A DNA stretch of 41,308 nucleotides from Gracilibacillus halophilus YIM-C55.5 (lineage in GTDB: Bacteria; Bacillota; Bacilli; Bacillales; Amphibacillaceae). Below the pieces are notes generated by a model. The model searched no databases. It saw only the letters and a list, made by a program, of their open reading frames with translations, and was not told the DNA's origin. The translations under genes were made by a program, and so were the position numbers. Positions 41,164 to 41,308 of the stretch are shown here, one piece after another. The DNA lies in the NCBI RefSeq assembly GCF_000359605.1, contig NZ_APML01000002.1, forward strand, positions 1 through 41,308. Reading direction: 5' to 3'. The number at the start of each line of letters is the position of its first letter. The first letter of the stretch is position 1.

Positions 41164-41228
41164 ATAAAAAGTCGCTTTTCACAGCGAACTTCATACGCAA
41201 TCAAAACAAAAACAATTTCAAATTGATA

Positions 41229-41257
41229 TTGACATTGTTTTGTGAAGATGATATATT
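41229..41257 (+). promoter_or_regulatory. rRNA operon promoter P2
   Basis: TTGACA (41229-41234) and TATATT (41252-41257) are separated by 17 bp, a near-consensus strong promoter. Confidence 0.85.
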
Positions 41258-41291
41258 TATAAGGTCGCCATAAAAAAGGACGACAAAATAT

Positions 41292-41306
41292 TGATCTTTG
41301 AAAACT
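41292..41306 (+). promoter_or_regulatory. boxA-type antitermination element of the 16S leader
   Basis: TGATCTTTGAAAACT is the conserved Bacillus rRNA leader boxA (NusB/NusE site). The window ends two bases after it, so the 16S rRNA itself is not included. Confidence 0.85.
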
Positions 41307-41308
41307 GA

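Noticed and set aside
41028..41308. Start of the 16S rRNA gene
   Set aside because: The window ends just after boxA, before the mature 16S 5' end.

Overview
The window is the replication-origin region of a low-GC, spore-forming Firmicute of the family Bacillaceae. The order noc-rsmG-mnmG-mnmE-jag-yidC-rnpA-rpmH // dnaA-dnaN-yaaA-recF-remB-gyrB-gyrA is the classic Bacillus oriC layout. The sequence style resembles the Oceanobacillus/Virgibacillus/Gracilibacillus group, but this genus-level guess is inference. Spore formation is indicated by a gerA-type germinant receptor operon, bofA, a SpoIIIJ-type yidC and a YaaH/SleL cortex-lytic enzyme.

Layout. (1) 1-6.9 kb, minus strand: partial noc, a perfect parS site, rsmG, mnmG, mnmE, jag, yidC, rnpA, rpmH. 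(2) 6.9-7.4 and 8.8-8.95 kb: bipartite oriC, with DnaA-box clusters on both sides of dnaA and an AT-rich unwinding region before dnaN. (3) 7.4-16.5 kb, plus strand: dnaA to gyrA. (4) 16.5-24.3 kb: an HD-GYP-like gene in the position of Bacillus yaaC, then guaB, dacA, pdxS-pdxT, a T-box leader with serS, and tRNA-Ser(UGA). (5) 24.3-35.3 kb, an accessory block where B. subtilis carries dck/dgk: a 51-bp tandem repeat, proC, tRNA-Arg(CCU) with a decayed integrase beside it, two orphan small membrane proteins, a five-gene germination operon, acsA with a CcpA cre site, and a divergent hmp/nsrR pair with an NsrR box. (6) 35.3-41.3 kb: conserved order again, with yaaH, tadA, SRP RNA, dnaX, ebfC, recR, yaaL, bofA, then two rRNA promoters and a boxA. 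The window stops just before the 16S rRNA gene.

How the genes work together. Initiation and its control (DnaA, oriC, parS/Noc), the replisome (DnaN, DnaX), repair (RecF, RecR) and topology (GyrA/B) sit with tRNA maturation (MnmE/MnmG, RnpA, TadA) and membrane insertion (YidC, SRP RNA). The accessory block adds germination (GerA/B/C, a small D-type protein and an alpha/beta hydrolase), acetate activation (AcsA) and nitric-oxide defence (Hmp under NsrR).

Two cautions. Three essential genes (gyrB, tadA, dnaX) each lack one base in a short same-base run, most simply sequencing error. I did not find a clear new multi-gene defence-like system. The most unusual items are the alternating 51-bp hairpin repeat array, the HD-GYP-like protein that lacks the HD histidine and whose ribosome binding site lies in a perfect 12-bp inverted repeat, the hydrolase at the end of the ger operon, and a 28-bp near-perfect palindrome beside oriC.
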